Assembly: GCF_011302915.1 (NCBI RefSeq) | Contig: NZ_CP049872.1 | Coordinates: forward strand, 2,108,001 to 2,172,000 | DNA length: 64,000 nucleotides | Origin: Thermomonas sp. HDW16 | GTDB taxonomy: Bacteria; Pseudomonadota; Gammaproteobacteria; Xanthomonadales; Xanthomonadaceae | Direction: 5' to 3' | Shown: piece after piece, positions 45,245 through 54,215 of the stretch | Position numbering within the stretch: position 1 is the first letter of the stretch | Layout of the letters: each line of letters begins with the position of its first letter | Position numbers and translations under genes: made by a program | The notes under the pieces: model-generated | Databases searched by the model: none | The model's input: the letters and a program-made list of their open reading frames with translations, nothing else | Told to the model about the DNA's origin: nothing

Positions 45245-47307
45245 TACTTCTTCGCGAAGTCCTTGAACTCCGGCCCCGCCAATCGCAGGTTCTCACGCAG
45301 GTAGGCACGCAGGCGCTGGCCCGGGGCTTCCGGCGCTGGCCCGCCAAGATGTTTCTGCAGCATGGTTTCCATGCCGAACAGATAAGCCTCGCGCGGAATC
45401 GGATCGACCGGCGAATGGCCGCCGCCCGGCTCCACCAGCAAGCTCACCGGCCTGCCCAGCGCTTTCAAGGTCGCGGCGTAATTCACCACTTCACGGATCG
45501 CCACCGTGCGGTCGGCACCACCGGCCATGATCAGCAACGGGCGCTGCATCTTCGCCGCGTTCACTTGCGGCGACTGCGCGTGCAGGCGTGCATAGGTCAC
45601 GGGATCGGTGGCATCCAGCGACAGCGCGCGCAGGGTGTGCCGCAGCGAACGATCCGGCAGGTCGCCCTGGTCGCCGGCCGCGACCAGCCAGCGCATCGAC
45701 CAGCCAAGGTCAGCCGGCGGCGAGCCGGCCACGCCGACCTTGAACAGCTCCGGCTGGAAGGTCAGGCCCAGCAGCGTGGAATAGCCGCCGAAGGAATGGC
45801 CAACGATGCCGACGCGATTCGCATCGCCAATCCCCTGTGCCAGCAACCAGCGCACGCCCTCGGCGATGTCCTGCTGCACGCGGCCATTGCCGTAGTCGCC
45901 GTTCGAGGCAAACGTGTAGCCGCGACCGTGACCGGTGGAGCCGCGGAAATTCGACTGGAACACCACGTAGCCACGATTGGCGAGGAACTGCGCGGTGCCG
46001 TCGTAGCCGGCGCGGAAGTGATTGATCGGACCGCCGTGCACCTGCGCGATCAGCGGCGCGCGCGATGCATCCACGCCCGGAGGCAGCAGCACGAAGCCAT
46101 GCGCGCGCTTGCCATCGGAGGCGGTGTAGGCGATTGCAAGCTTGCGCGCCAGCGCGGATTCCTTCGGCGAATTCGCGGTGATGCCGGGATCGTCGAGGAT
46201 CCTGCGCAAGTTGCCGTTGCGCGGGTCGTACAGGTACCAGCGCGGATCGCGCAGGGTCGCTGCGCGTTCGCTCACCAGCCAGCGCGCGGACGAACCGTTG
46301 CCGACCTGCACGCCGATATCGCGACCCGGCAATTTGCGCACGATGTCGGCGACGGCCGCCTGCGCAGCGCCAATGCCGTACGTCGCGGCGACGGTGCTGC
46401 GGTAACTCGCCACCAGCGGCTGTTGCGTGCGCGGATCCAGCGCGACATCGTCGAGGTCGGCTTCGTCGCGTGGATCCTGGTGCAGCGTCTGCAGCTTGTC
46501 GTCCGCGTCGAGGCGCAGTACGCGGCGGAAATCACCACCCGGGTTGCCTTCCATCAACAGGCTGCCGTCGGGCAACACGGCCAACAGTTCGATCCGCTCC
46601 ATCGCCCGCAGGCGCAGCACTTCGCGCAACGTGCCGTCCTGGCGCAGGCGATACAGCGCATCGTGGTCGCCCTCGAAGCGCGCCAGCGCGACGATGCGTC
46701 CCGCCGAATCGAGTGCGACGTCATGGATCCAGCGCGCGTCCTCGCGCAGCTGGGTGCGCCTGCCCTGCGCATCCATGCGCACGATCCGCCAACGCTCGCC
46801 CTTGCCGACGCGCACGCGTTCGCGCAGCAGCACGGCGGCCGGTTGCGACGGATCGAGCTTCATCACCCGGCGTCGTTCGATGCCACCCAGCGGCACGCGC
46901 ACGCCGCCACGGCCATCGACACCGACGATGGTCAGCGCGCGCGAGCCGCGCAGGAACAGCCAACGCCCATCGCGCGACCACATCAACTGGTCGGCCTGGG
47001 TGCTGCCGACCAGCATGCGTGCCTTGCCACCATCTTTATCGGTATTCGTTGGCAGTAGCCACAGGCTGCGCGAATCCTTCTGTTCGCGCAGGTAGGCCAC
47101 GCGGTCGCCGGCCGGCGATAGCTGCGCAGCCACCAGCGTGCGGTTTTCGAGAAAGGCCGTGCGCGGCAGGCGCGGTGCGCGCGGCAATGCGCGTTGCGCG
47201 GCCTCCACCGAACGCAGGCTTTCGCTCGCCTGCGCCGGCACGGCGTGTGGTGCCAGCAGCAGCGCGCACAGCGCCAGCGTGCCGCACAGGTGTCGAAGCA
47301 TCGTCAT
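45244..47307 (-). CDS. S9 family (prolyl oligopeptidase-type) peptidase
   Basis: 687 residues. Signal peptide about 1-27 (LCGTLALCALLLAPHAVPAQA), beta-propeller-like region 50-400 and an alpha/beta-hydrolase domain at the C-terminus with the nucleophile in VGHSFGGYSTL (about 515), Asp in GGADRTVAIREV (about 610) and His in PGGGHSPVDP (about 640). It is a periplasmic or secreted peptidase with oligopeptide or acyl-aminoacyl substrates. An ATG two codons inside is an alternative start. The stop codon abuts a hairpin repeat, so the last residues may have been set by that insertion. Confidence 0.93.
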   Translation of the reverse strand: MTMLRHLCGTLALCALLLAPHAVPAQASESLRSVEAAQRALPRAPRLPRTAFLENRTLVAAQLSPAGDRVAYLREQKDSRSLWLLPTNTDKDGGKARMLVGSTQADQLMWSRDGRWLFLRGSRALTIVGVDGRGGVRVPLGGIERRRVMKLDPSQPAAVLLRERVRVGKGERWRIVRMDAQGRRTQLREDARWIHDVALDSAGRIVALARFEGDHDALYRLRQDGTLREVLRLRAMERIELLAVLPDGSLLMEGNPGGDFRRVLRLDADDKLQTLHQDPRDEADLDDVALDPRTQQPLVASYRSTVAATYGIGAAQAAVADIVRKLPGRDIGVQVGNGSSARWLVSERAATLRDPRWYLYDPRNGNLRRILDDPGITANSPKESALARKLAIAYTASDGKRAHGFVLLPPGVDASRAPLIAQVHGGPINHFRAGYDGTAQFLANRGYVVFQSNFRGSTGHGRGYTFASNGDYGNGRVQQDIAEGVRWLLAQGIGDANRVGIVGHSFGGYSTLLGLTFQPELFKVGVAGSPPADLGWSMRWLVAAGDQGDLPDRSLRHTLRALSLDATDPVTYARLHAQSPQVNAAKMQRPLLIMAGGADRTVAIREVVNYAATLKALGRPVSLLVEPGGGHSPVDPIPREAYLFGMETMLQKHLGGPAPEAPGQRLRAYLRENLRLAGPEFKDFAKK

Positions 47308-47331
47308 CGTCGTGTCCTCGTCCCTGCCCGC

Positions 47332-49152
47332 TCAGGCCGCGACCGGCCGCGCCTGCGGCACGGGCATCGGCAAGGTCTCGCGACGCGGATACAGCAGCCA
47401 CAGGCTGGCGAGTGCGGGCAGGCCGACCAGGCCGCACAGCAGCACCCATGCCCATCGGCCGCGTGGGGAATGCACTTGGCGCCCGCTCACCCAGATCGCC
47501 GCCAGTAGCGACAGCAGGCAGCACGCGGCAGCCAGCCACAACACCGAATTCGGCACGCGTTCGGGCTTCGCTGTCAGCGGATCGTTCGCGGCGAACAGGT
47601 CGCGTGCGCCCAGGCAGATCGCGCGGATCACCGGCGACAGCCAGGTGTTGCGGTTGGTGTAGGCGGACGGCAGGTCGATGTTGATCGCACGACGTGCGAC
47701 TTCATGCGCCTTGCCCGCGCCATCCACGCGCAGCACCTGCTGGAACGGCTGCTGCAGTTCGCCGCTCCACACACCCCAGGTGTAGGTGAACGACAGCAGG
47801 TAGCCATCCAGCAGTTCGATCGCGTCCACCCGGCTGAGCTTGCCGACATGGCCCGGCATCGGCACCCGCATGAGCGGCTGCAGCAGGTCGAGGCCATTCA
47901 TCGCCTCGCGGCCGGGATAGAAGTAGGCGGCGCGGTCGCTGAGCACCAGGATGTTGTCGCCAGCGGGTTCGGGCGGGCTGGCCATGACTTCGCCCGCTGG
48001 AAGCCGGATGCGCTCGAAGAAGCGCTGCTGTTCCGACTCGTACTGGTAGGCGGCATGCGCGTTGAACAGGTAGGTGGCGCCGTACGGCATCGTCGGCGCC
48101 GGGAATGCCGCCTGCGCCTCGCCCACGCCCAGTTCACCGCGCGGGCGGTTGTCGAGCAGGCCACGACGGACGAAACGCGCACGGTCGTGGCTGAACACCA
48201 ACATGGTGTTGTTGTCGCCATCGCTGAATTCCAGCGGCGACGGATTGGTCAGCGTGTTGCGCTCCGGCAGGTTGCGCAGCGGATAACGCGTATGCACGTC
48301 GGACAGCGCGATCTGCTCGCGCCACAGCGCGGCTTCGGGTGCACGGCTGCCCGCGATGCCCATCAGCAGCAGGTCCTTGCCTTCGGCGCGGTCGGCTTCG
48401 ATGTAGCCACCCTTCGGCGGGGTCGGCATGTTCAAGGGATGCGTGCCGCTGACCGTCCAGCCCACTTCCACGCCATAGCCCAGCATCCACACCAGGAAAT
48501 ACGCACCCACCTGCACCGGCAGCGCCACCGCCAGCACGGCCAATGGATTGCGCGATGCGGCGGTCGGATCCGGCTTGAACGCGATCGCCAGCAGCACGGC
48601 GAGGAAGGCGATGGCGACCAGTTGCACGCCAAGCATCGCGATACCGGAGGCCTGCGAATACATGAACAGGTTCGGCAGCAGGAAGCCGGCGAACGAGTAA
48701 CGACGGTCGCCGACCATCGCGTACGCGCCGGCCAGGTAACCCGAGACCGCGATCAGCCACGCGGCGATCGGCAGCAGCCAGTGGCGCATGTCGACCACCC
48801 GCGCGGTCATCGTGTCCTGGTACAGCGCGATCAGCGCGATCGGCAGCGCCACCGCCAGCAGCAACAGCACCACGCCGGCACCACTCAGCGCACCGGCGAT
48901 GCGCAGGCGATGCAATGGGCGATGCAACAGGTTCAGCCATTGGTTCGGCTTGCGATAGCTGCCCATCTGGTACAGGCCCAGCAAGGCGCCGGCCACGGCA
49001 TACACCACGCCGAACACCTGGTAGACCTGCAACGGCTGTTGCGCCAGGTCGACCATGCGGCTGAGGAAGCCGAGGATCGCGAGATTGATGAGCCCGGCAA
49101 CCAGCGCCCACAGGCGGAAGCGCAGCAGCTCGCCCTTGAAGAGATCGATCAT
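47332..49152 (-). CDS. ABC transporter permease with large external domain
   Basis: 606 residues. Hydrophobic segments at about 15-35, 40-62, 90-115, 125-150, 160-185, 190-210 and 215-240, then a soluble stretch of roughly 290 residues (240-530), then two final membrane segments (about 535-555 and 565-585). This is much longer than typical YtrC/D permeases. It is 39 bases after the ATPase gene and probably forms an exporter with it. The substrate is unknown; GntR/YtrA-controlled transporters often answer envelope-active compounds. Confidence 0.85.
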   Translation of the reverse strand: MIDLFKGELLRFRLWALVAGLINLAILGFLSRMVDLAQQPLQVYQVFGVVYAVAGALLGLYQMGSYRKPNQWLNLLHRPLHRLRIAGALSGAGVVLLLLAVALPIALIALYQDTMTARVVDMRHWLLPIAAWLIAVSGYLAGAYAMVGDRRYSFAGFLLPNLFMYSQASGIAMLGVQLVAIAFLAVLLAIAFKPDPTAASRNPLAVLAVALPVQVGAYFLVWMLGYGVEVGWTVSGTHPLNMPTPPKGGYIEADRAEGKDLLLMGIAGSRAPEAALWREQIALSDVHTRYPLRNLPERNTLTNPSPLEFSDGDNNTMLVFSHDRARFVRRGLLDNRPRGELGVGEAQAAFPAPTMPYGATYLFNAHAAYQYESEQQRFFERIRLPAGEVMASPPEPAGDNILVLSDRAAYFYPGREAMNGLDLLQPLMRVPMPGHVGKLSRVDAIELLDGYLLSFTYTWGVWSGELQQPFQQVLRVDGAGKAHEVARRAINIDLPSAYTNRNTWLSPVIRAICLGARDLFAANDPLTAKPERVPNSVLWLAAACCLLSLLAAIWVSGRQVHSPRGRWAWVLLCGLVGLPALASLWLLYPRRETLPMPVPQARPVAA

Positions 49153-49191
49153 GTTGGTGTCCCCATTCTTATCGGAGCGTGTCGTTGCGCA

Positions 49192-50106
49192 TCAGGCCGC
49201 AGCCGGCGCAGCGTGGTTCTTGGCAAGGAAGGCATTGACGGCGCGGTCCAGGCTGACCGGCATCGACTGCACGTTGCGTGCGCCGCTGGCGCGCAGGAAT
49301 TGTTCGAAGCCGTCGTCCTGGTCCAGCACCAGGTAGTGGTGCAGGCCATCGAGGCGCTGCACTTCCAGCAGGCCGGGCACGGTATGCAGCTCCGGCCCCT
49401 TGAACGGCACGTCGGCCACCCAATGGCTGACCCGCGCGGTGAAGTCCTCCGGCGCCGACATGTGCTTCAGCTGGCCGCGCTCGAGGATGATCAGGTTGTC
49501 GGCGACGCGCTCGATCTCCTCCATCTGGTGCGAGCAATAGATCACCGTGCAGTCGTCGGCGGCATTGCTGTACAGCAGCGACTCCAGGAACGCGCGCTTG
49601 GCGACCACGTCCAGGCCCAGCGTCGGTTCGTCCAGCACCAGCAGTTCCGGCCCCTGCGCCAGCGCCAGCGCCAGGTTGAAGCCGGCGCGTTCGCCGCGCG
49701 ACAACTGCCCGACCTTCTGTTCCGGCAGCACGTGGTAGTGGCCAATCACGCTGTCGTAGGCCTGCTGGTTCCAGCGCGGGTATTGGTGCTGTTGCATCGA
49801 AGCCACCTGCGACACGCGCATCCAGTTGGCCAGCGTGTGTTCCTCGTTGACGAAGCCGATGCGGCTGCGATCAGCCGGTGTCAGCAACTGACTGTCCTTG
49901 CCGAGGATGCGCGCCTCACCCGCGGTCGGCGGCATGAAGCCCATCAGGATCCGGAACAGGGTGGACTTGCCCGCGCCGTTGGCACCGACGATGGCGTGGA
50001 TGCGCCCGCGCGGGATGCGCAGGTCGAGGTTGTCCAGCGCGAGCTTGCGGCCGTAGCGCTTGCTCAGCGCCCGGGTCTCGATCACGTAGTCGTTGCTTGC
50101 GTTCAT
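49192..50106 (-). CDS. ABC transporter ATP-binding protein
   Basis: 304 residues. Walker A GANGAGKST (about 40-48), Q-loop region, signature LSRGERAGF (about 137; a variant of LSGGQ), Walker B LLVLDEPTLGLD (about 158) and the switch His in YCSHQMEEIERV (about 195). A C-terminal extension of about 90 residues is typical of the YtrB/CcmA-type exporters. Middle gene of the GntR-ATPase-permease operon. Confidence 0.93.
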   Translation of the reverse strand: MNASNDYVIETRALSKRYGRKLALDNLDLRIPRGRIHAIVGANGAGKSTLFRILMGFMPPTAGEARILGKDSQLLTPADRSRIGFVNEEHTLANWMRVSQVASMQQHQYPRWNQQAYDSVIGHYHVLPEQKVGQLSRGERAGFNLALALAQGPELLVLDEPTLGLDVVAKRAFLESLLYSNAADDCTVIYCSHQMEEIERVADNLIILERGQLKHMSAPEDFTARVSHWVADVPFKGPELHTVPGLLEVQRLDGLHHYLVLDQDDGFEQFLRASGARNVQSMPVSLDRAVNAFLAKNHAAPAAA

Positions 50107-50152
50107 GTGTGGGTGCTCGAAGCGGCTTGTATGGGGATTGGTTCAATCGCGC

Positions 50153-50563
50153 TCAGGCGATCTTTCGGGGAACCAGCTGGCGAAATTCGTGCTCGACCCG
50201 CGCCTGCACCTCGTCAGGCGCAAAACCGAGCGGGATCACGTCGTTGACGAAGCGGCCGATGGCGTCGTCGAGGCGGCGTTCGCGTTCGTCGTCGGACAGG
50301 CGCTGGCGCGGGGTGGCCACGTACAGGCCCATGCCCTGCCGGGATTCCAGCCAGCCCTCCGTGGTGAGCTCGGCGTAGGCCTTGGCGACCGTGTTCGGAT
50401 TGATGGTCAGTTGCTGGGCCAGGCCGCGCACGCTGGGCAGCTGGTCGCCGGCAGACAGTTCGCCGGTGGCGATCTTCATCCGCACCGCATCCACGATCTG
50501 TTTGCCGATCGGGCGCGGATCGCCGGTGGCGATCTGGATCATCAAGGCTTGGGGACGGGCCAT
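50153..50563 (-). CDS. GntR family regulator, YtrA type
   Basis: 136 residues. The N-terminal winged helix is PIGKQIVDAVRMKIATGELS..LPSVRGLAQQLTINPNTVAKAYAEL in sequence order, with wing GWLESRQGMGLYVA. The C-terminal part is only about 55 helical residues, as in YtrA regulators, which lack a large ligand domain. It is the first gene of an ABC transporter operon and is preceded by a perfect inverted repeat, so it probably represses its own operon. A start at an internal ATG (50542) is possible. Confidence 0.92.
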   Translation of the reverse strand: MARPQALMIQIATGDPRPIGKQIVDAVRMKIATGELSAGDQLPSVRGLAQQLTINPNTVAKAYAELTTEGWLESRQGMGLYVATPRQRLSDDERERRLDDAIGRFVNDVIPLGFAPDEVQARVEHEFRQLVPRKIA

Positions 50564-50575
50564 GCGCTGTCCTAT

Positions 50576-50598
50576 CTGTACTATTAGAACTAGTACAG
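50576..50598 (-). promoter_or_regulatory. GntR/YtrA operator
   Basis: CTGTACTA (50576-50583), 7 bases, TAGTACAG (50591-50598): perfect 8-bp arms located 13 bases upstream of the GntR start codon. The size and position fit an autorepression site. The A/T-rich arms stand out from the GC-rich surroundings. Confidence 0.8.
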
Positions 50599-50672
50599 TA
50601 CGAACAGAGCCCGGCCGTCAATCCGGGTTGCGACGAAACGGAGGTTTCGGGGATCGAAACCGGGGTTCACGC

Positions 50673-50741
50673 AGGCGGAACGGGCCGGCATTCGCTACGC
50701 GGCTCGAAATGCCACTGCGCGAACGCCGGCCCGTTCCGCCT
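50673..50741. repeat. Long inverted repeat upstream of the glycosyltransferase gene
   Basis: Arms 50673-50694 and 50720-50741 (22 bases, one mismatch, starting AGGCGGAACGGGCC) around a 25-base centre. It lies in the 270-base gap between the GntR gene and the divergent glycosyltransferase gene, 93 bases before the latter's ATG. There is no T-run. It could be an interspersed repeat or a regulatory hairpin. The rest of the gap shows only the GntR operator and a GGAG ribosome site for the next gene. Confidence 0.6.
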
Positions 50742-50833
50742 CTATGCACTACCGCGCCTTGTCACCGCCGCGTCATCCCCGCGACACCGCGCGGTCACCC
50801 GCGTCGGGCAGCCTCCCGCAAACGGAGAGCTGC

Positions 50834-51982
50834 ATGCGCTACGCCATCGTCACCGAGACCTACCCACCGGAAGTGAACGGCGTCGCCCTCACCGTGCAGG
50901 GGCTGGAACAGGGCCTGCGCGAGCGCGGCCACGACGTTGAACTGGTGCGTCCACGCCAGGACGGCGATGGCGGCCCCGCTGCCGACACCCTGCTGGTTCG
51001 CGGCGCCGGCCTGCCGCGCTACCCCGGCCTGAAGTTCGGCCTGCCGGCGACCCGGACCCTACGCAAACGCTGGCAGCTGGCGCGCCCGGATGCGATCTAC
51101 GTCGCCACCGAAGGCCCGCTGGGCTGGTCCGCACTGCGCGCCGCGCGCCAGCTCGGCATCCCCGCCGCCACCGGCTTCCACACCCGCTTCGACGACTACA
51201 TGCGCGATTACGGCGCGCCCTGGCTGCAGGGCGTGGCCCTGCGCTGGATGCGCCGGTTCCACAATGGCGCGCAAGCGACCCTGGTGCCGACCCGCGAACT
51301 GCAGGAATTCCTGCAAGGCGAAGGTTTCGACAACGTGGTGCGGCTGGCGCGCGCAGTAGATACGCAACAGTTCGATCCCACACGCCGCGACCGCGAACTG
51401 CGCGCGCAATGGCGGCTTGGCGATCGCGATGTCGCCGCGATCTACGTCGGCCGCATCGCTGCGGAGAAAAACCTGCCGCTGGCGGTGCGCGCCTTCCGCG
51501 AACTGCAAAAAATGCGCCCCGACGCGAAGTTCGTCTGGGTCGGCGATGGCCCGGCGCGCGCGCAATTGCAGCGCGACAACCCGGACTTCATCTTCTGCGG
51601 CGTGCAACGCGGCGACGACCTGGCCCGGCATTTTGCCAGCGGAGACCTGTTCGTGTTCGCCAGCCACAGCGAAACTTTCGGCAACGTCACCCTGGAAGCG
51701 CTGGCCAGCGGCGTGCCGACGGTCGCCTTCGACTACGGCGCCGCGCGCGAGATCCTGCGCAACGACATCCACGGCGCGGCGATCCGGGACGGCGACGATG
51801 CCGGCTTCATCGACGCGGTGGCACGCATCGGCAGCGACGACCTGCTGCGCAGCGCGATGCGCATGACCTGCCGAGAGGCCGTGAGTACGCTGCGGCCGGC
51901 GCAGGTCGCCGAGGACTTCGACCACATCCTGCAATCGCTGGCGAACGACGGAGGCAGCCATGTCGCGGCCGCTGCAACGTAA
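50834..51982 (+). CDS. Glycosyltransferase family 4 (mannosyltransferase-like)
   Basis: 382 residues from MRYAIVTETYPPEVNGVALT, with GGAG 7 bases ahead. GT-B fold: the N-terminal domain has the TETYPPEVNGVA acceptor loop and TGFHTRFDDYMRDYG; the C-terminal donor domain has GDRDVAAIYVGRIAAEKNLPL, VGDGPARAQL and SHSETFGNVTLEALASG with the retaining-GT4 Glu. It resembles GDP-mannose-dependent alpha-mannosyltransferases that modify lipids. It overlaps the PAP2 gene by 23 bases, which suggests a joint lipid-linked product. Confidence 0.9.
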   Translation: MRYAIVTETYPPEVNGVALTVQGLEQGLRERGHDVELVRPRQDGDGGPAADTLLVRGAGLPRYPGLKFGLPATRTLRKRWQLARPDAIYVATEGPLGWSALRAARQLGIPAATGFHTRFDDYMRDYGAPWLQGVALRWMRRFHNGAQATLVPTRELQEFLQGEGFDNVVRLARAVDTQQFDPTRRDRELRAQWRLGDRDVAAIYVGRIAAEKNLPLAVRAFRELQKMRPDAKFVWVGDGPARAQLQRDNPDFIFCGVQRGDDLARHFASGDLFVFASHSETFGNVTLEALASGVPTVAFDYGAAREILRNDIHGAAIRDGDDAGFIDAVARIGSDDLLRSAMRMTCREAVSTLRPAQVAEDFDHILQSLANDGGSHVAAAAT

Positions 51983-52514
51983 CCGATTGCTCGATACCGA
52001 AAACGGCTGGTGTCTGCGCGCCAACCAGGTGTGTACGCGCAACGGCGCACTGCGCTATTTCGCGGCAGTCAGCCGGCTCGGCGATGGCGTGTTCTGGTAC
52101 GCGCTGATGGGCGCGCTGATCGTGTTCGACGGCATGGCCGGACTGCGCGCGTCGCTGCATCTTGCGGTGACGGGCTTGATCGCGCTCACCTTGTACAAGC
52201 TGCTCAAGCGCTGGACACGACGCCCGCGCCCATTCGCCAGCGACGTGCGCATCCGCGCCTGGGTGGCACCGCTGGACGAGTTCAGTTTCCCTTCCGGCCA
52301 CACCTTGCACGCGGTGGCCTTCAGCCTGGTGGCGATGGCGCATTACCCGGCACTGGCCTGGCTGCTGGTGCCGTTCACCGCCAGCGTGGCGGCATCGCGC
52401 GTGGTGCTCGGCCTGCATTACCCCAGCGACGTATTTGCTGCCACCGGTATCGGCAGCGCGATTGCTGCGTTGTCGCTGTGGTTGGTACCGGGAGTGTCCC
52501 TGTTCACGACGTGA
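51960..52514 (+). CDS. PAP2-family membrane phosphatase
   Basis: 184 residues, about four membrane segments. The three phosphatase motifs are KRWTRRPRP (about 83-91), FPSGH (about 109-113, catalytic His) and SRVVLGLHYPSD (about 147-158). It dephosphorylates lipid phosphates such as undecaprenyl pyrophosphate or phosphatidate. Cotranslated with the glycosyltransferase upstream. Confidence 0.9.
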   Translation: MSRPLQRNRLLDTENGWCLRANQVCTRNGALRYFAAVSRLGDGVFWYALMGALIVFDGMAGLRASLHLAVTGLIALTLYKLLKRWTRRPRPFASDVRIRAWVAPLDEFSFPSGHTLHAVAFSLVAMAHYPALAWLLVPFTASVAASRVVLGLHYPSDVFAATGIGSAIAALSLWLVPGVSLFTT

Positions 52515-52539
52515 GAAGGGCCGGCATTGCCGGCCCTTC
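52515..52539. terminator. Hairpin between PAP2 and M28 peptidase genes
   Basis: GAAGGGCCGGC (52515-52525) pairs with GCCGGCCCTTC (52529-52539), 3-base loop. It lies at the end of two convergent genes. No long T-run is present, so it may act with flanking sequence or only stabilise the mRNA ends. Confidence 0.6.
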
Positions 52540-52561
52540 GTACATCGCATGTCGTTTGCGA

Positions 52562-54145
52562 TCAATCCTCGACGAACATCTTGCGCGGCAGCTTGGCCGG
52601 GCGCTGCGCCGTGTTGTAGACGAACGAGGCAACGATCGCCGAGGCCTGCTTGAGGTCGTCTGCCACCGCGTGATCCTGCACGTCCAGATGGGTGTGGTGG
52701 ACGTGGCTGAAATAGTCCAGCTGGTCCTGCACGAACTGGAAGCCGGGGATGCCGACGCGGTCGAAGCTGACGTGGTCGGTGCTGCCGGTATTGCGCTGGG
52801 TCACGATGGTGGCGCCCACGTCGTTCCACGGCTTCAGCCATTCCTCGAAGATCGGCGCGGCCGCCAGGTTCTCCTGCGCGTAGATGCCGCGGATCTTGCC
52901 GCTGCCGTTGTCCAGGTTGAAGTAGGCGCTGATCTTCTCGTACGCACCAGTCTTGGCCAGCTTGCCCTTGTTGGTGCGGAACGCCGCCGGGATCGCCTTC
53001 TGCGCAGGATCGGTGGGCTCCGGGTAGGCGGCGAAATGCTTGGCCACGTAATCCTGCGAACCGATCAGGCCCTGCTCCTCACCCGTCCACAACGCCACGC
53101 GGATGGTGCGGTTGGGACGCGCGCCGACTGCCTTGAGGATGCGCACCGCCTCCATCATCACCGCCACGCCGGCGCCGTTGTCGTTGGCGCCGGAGCCGGT
53201 GTGCCAGGAGTCCATGTGCGCGCCCAGCATCACCACTTCGTTTTTCTGCGGGCCGGTGCCGGGAATCTCGGCGATGGTGTTGTAGCCGGGCTGGTTGGCC
53301 TCGTCCAGGAACCGCGCGTCCACGTTGATGCGCAGCTTCACCGACTCCTTGCGATCCAGCGCGCGCATCACCGTGTTGTAGTGTTCGGCCATCATCACCA
53401 ACGCGGGTACCCCGACCGATTCGCCGGCCTTGCGCGAACCGCCGCCCATCACGCGGACGATGCCGTCGTTCCAGCTGCTGATCGACATGGTCGCGACCAC
53501 GCCCTCATCGATCAGGAACTGGTTGAGCAACGGACCGAATTCCATGCGCTCGCGGAACTGCGCGATGCGATCCGCATCGCCACGGCGATCCATCGGCAGC
53601 GGATACGACAGCAACTCCTCCAGGCTCTCGTGGTCGTGGCGGTCGAAGTCGGACTTCTCGTTCGGCTTGTAGGCACGCAGTTCGTCGGTGAACAGCACCT
53701 TGCCCTTGAGCTTGCCCTTCCACTTCTCCAGGTCGGCCTTGTTCTGCAGCTTGGCGTAGATCGCCTCGCCCTCCACCGGGCCGGCAGTGCCGGGCGTCCA
53801 CGCCTTCGGCAGCGCATGTAGCGGCATCACCCGCGGGCTAAGCATCTCCACGCCGGCATCGCTGAACGACCAGCCACGGCCGATGTCCTCCACCGCCTCG
53901 TCATGCACATTGGACAGGCCCCATTCGGTGAACTTGGAGCGCGTCCAACGATTGGCTTCCGCCATCGACGGCGAATTGGTTAGGCGCGGGCCGATCTCGT
54001 CGGTCAGGTGGTTCAGGGTCGCCATCACCTGCGAACGCTGGAACGCCTCCTGGCGGATGCGCCCGGTCATGTCCAGGTCGATCTTCTCTTGCGCGTTCGC
54101 AAACCCGCCCGCGAGCAGCGCGGCCGTCAACAACACTCGCTTCAT
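52562..54145 (-). CDS. M28 family zinc aminopeptidase
   Basis: 527 residues from MKRVLLTAALLAGGFANA, a signal peptide. The C-terminal M28 domain shows HMDSWHTGSGANDNGAG with the metal-binding His and Asp (about 305-317), WTGEEQGLIGSQ with the catalytic and ligand Glu pair (about 350), NLDNGSG and VHHTHLDVQDH near 487. A protease-associated insert lies in the N-terminal half. It is a secreted or periplasmic aminopeptidase or carboxypeptidase like those abundant in Lysobacter relatives. Confidence 0.93.
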   Translation of the reverse strand: MKRVLLTAALLAGGFANAQEKIDLDMTGRIRQEAFQRSQVMATLNHLTDEIGPRLTNSPSMAEANRWTRSKFTEWGLSNVHDEAVEDIGRGWSFSDAGVEMLSPRVMPLHALPKAWTPGTAGPVEGEAIYAKLQNKADLEKWKGKLKGKVLFTDELRAYKPNEKSDFDRHDHESLEELLSYPLPMDRRGDADRIAQFRERMEFGPLLNQFLIDEGVVATMSISSWNDGIVRVMGGGSRKAGESVGVPALVMMAEHYNTVMRALDRKESVKLRINVDARFLDEANQPGYNTIAEIPGTGPQKNEVVMLGAHMDSWHTGSGANDNGAGVAVMMEAVRILKAVGARPNRTIRVALWTGEEQGLIGSQDYVAKHFAAYPEPTDPAQKAIPAAFRTNKGKLAKTGAYEKISAYFNLDNGSGKIRGIYAQENLAAAPIFEEWLKPWNDVGATIVTQRNTGSTDHVSFDRVGIPGFQFVQDQLDYFSHVHHTHLDVQDHAVADDLKQASAIVASFVYNTAQRPAKLPRKMFVED

Positions 54146-54215
54146 TGCATTCCCCGGGACTGGCACAAACCACCGAGTCTAGGGGCGCAACCACCCTCGA
54201 CGCCTAGCCCATCGG

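Noticed and set aside
47704..50247. 847-residue open frame antisense to the ABC permease and ATPase genes
   Set aside because: His/Arg/Gln-rich composition without domains; it spans three real genes on the opposite strand.
52010..53821. 603-residue plus-strand frame over PAP2 and M28 genes
   Set aside because: It overlaps two well-supported genes in other frames and has no domain or ribosome site.
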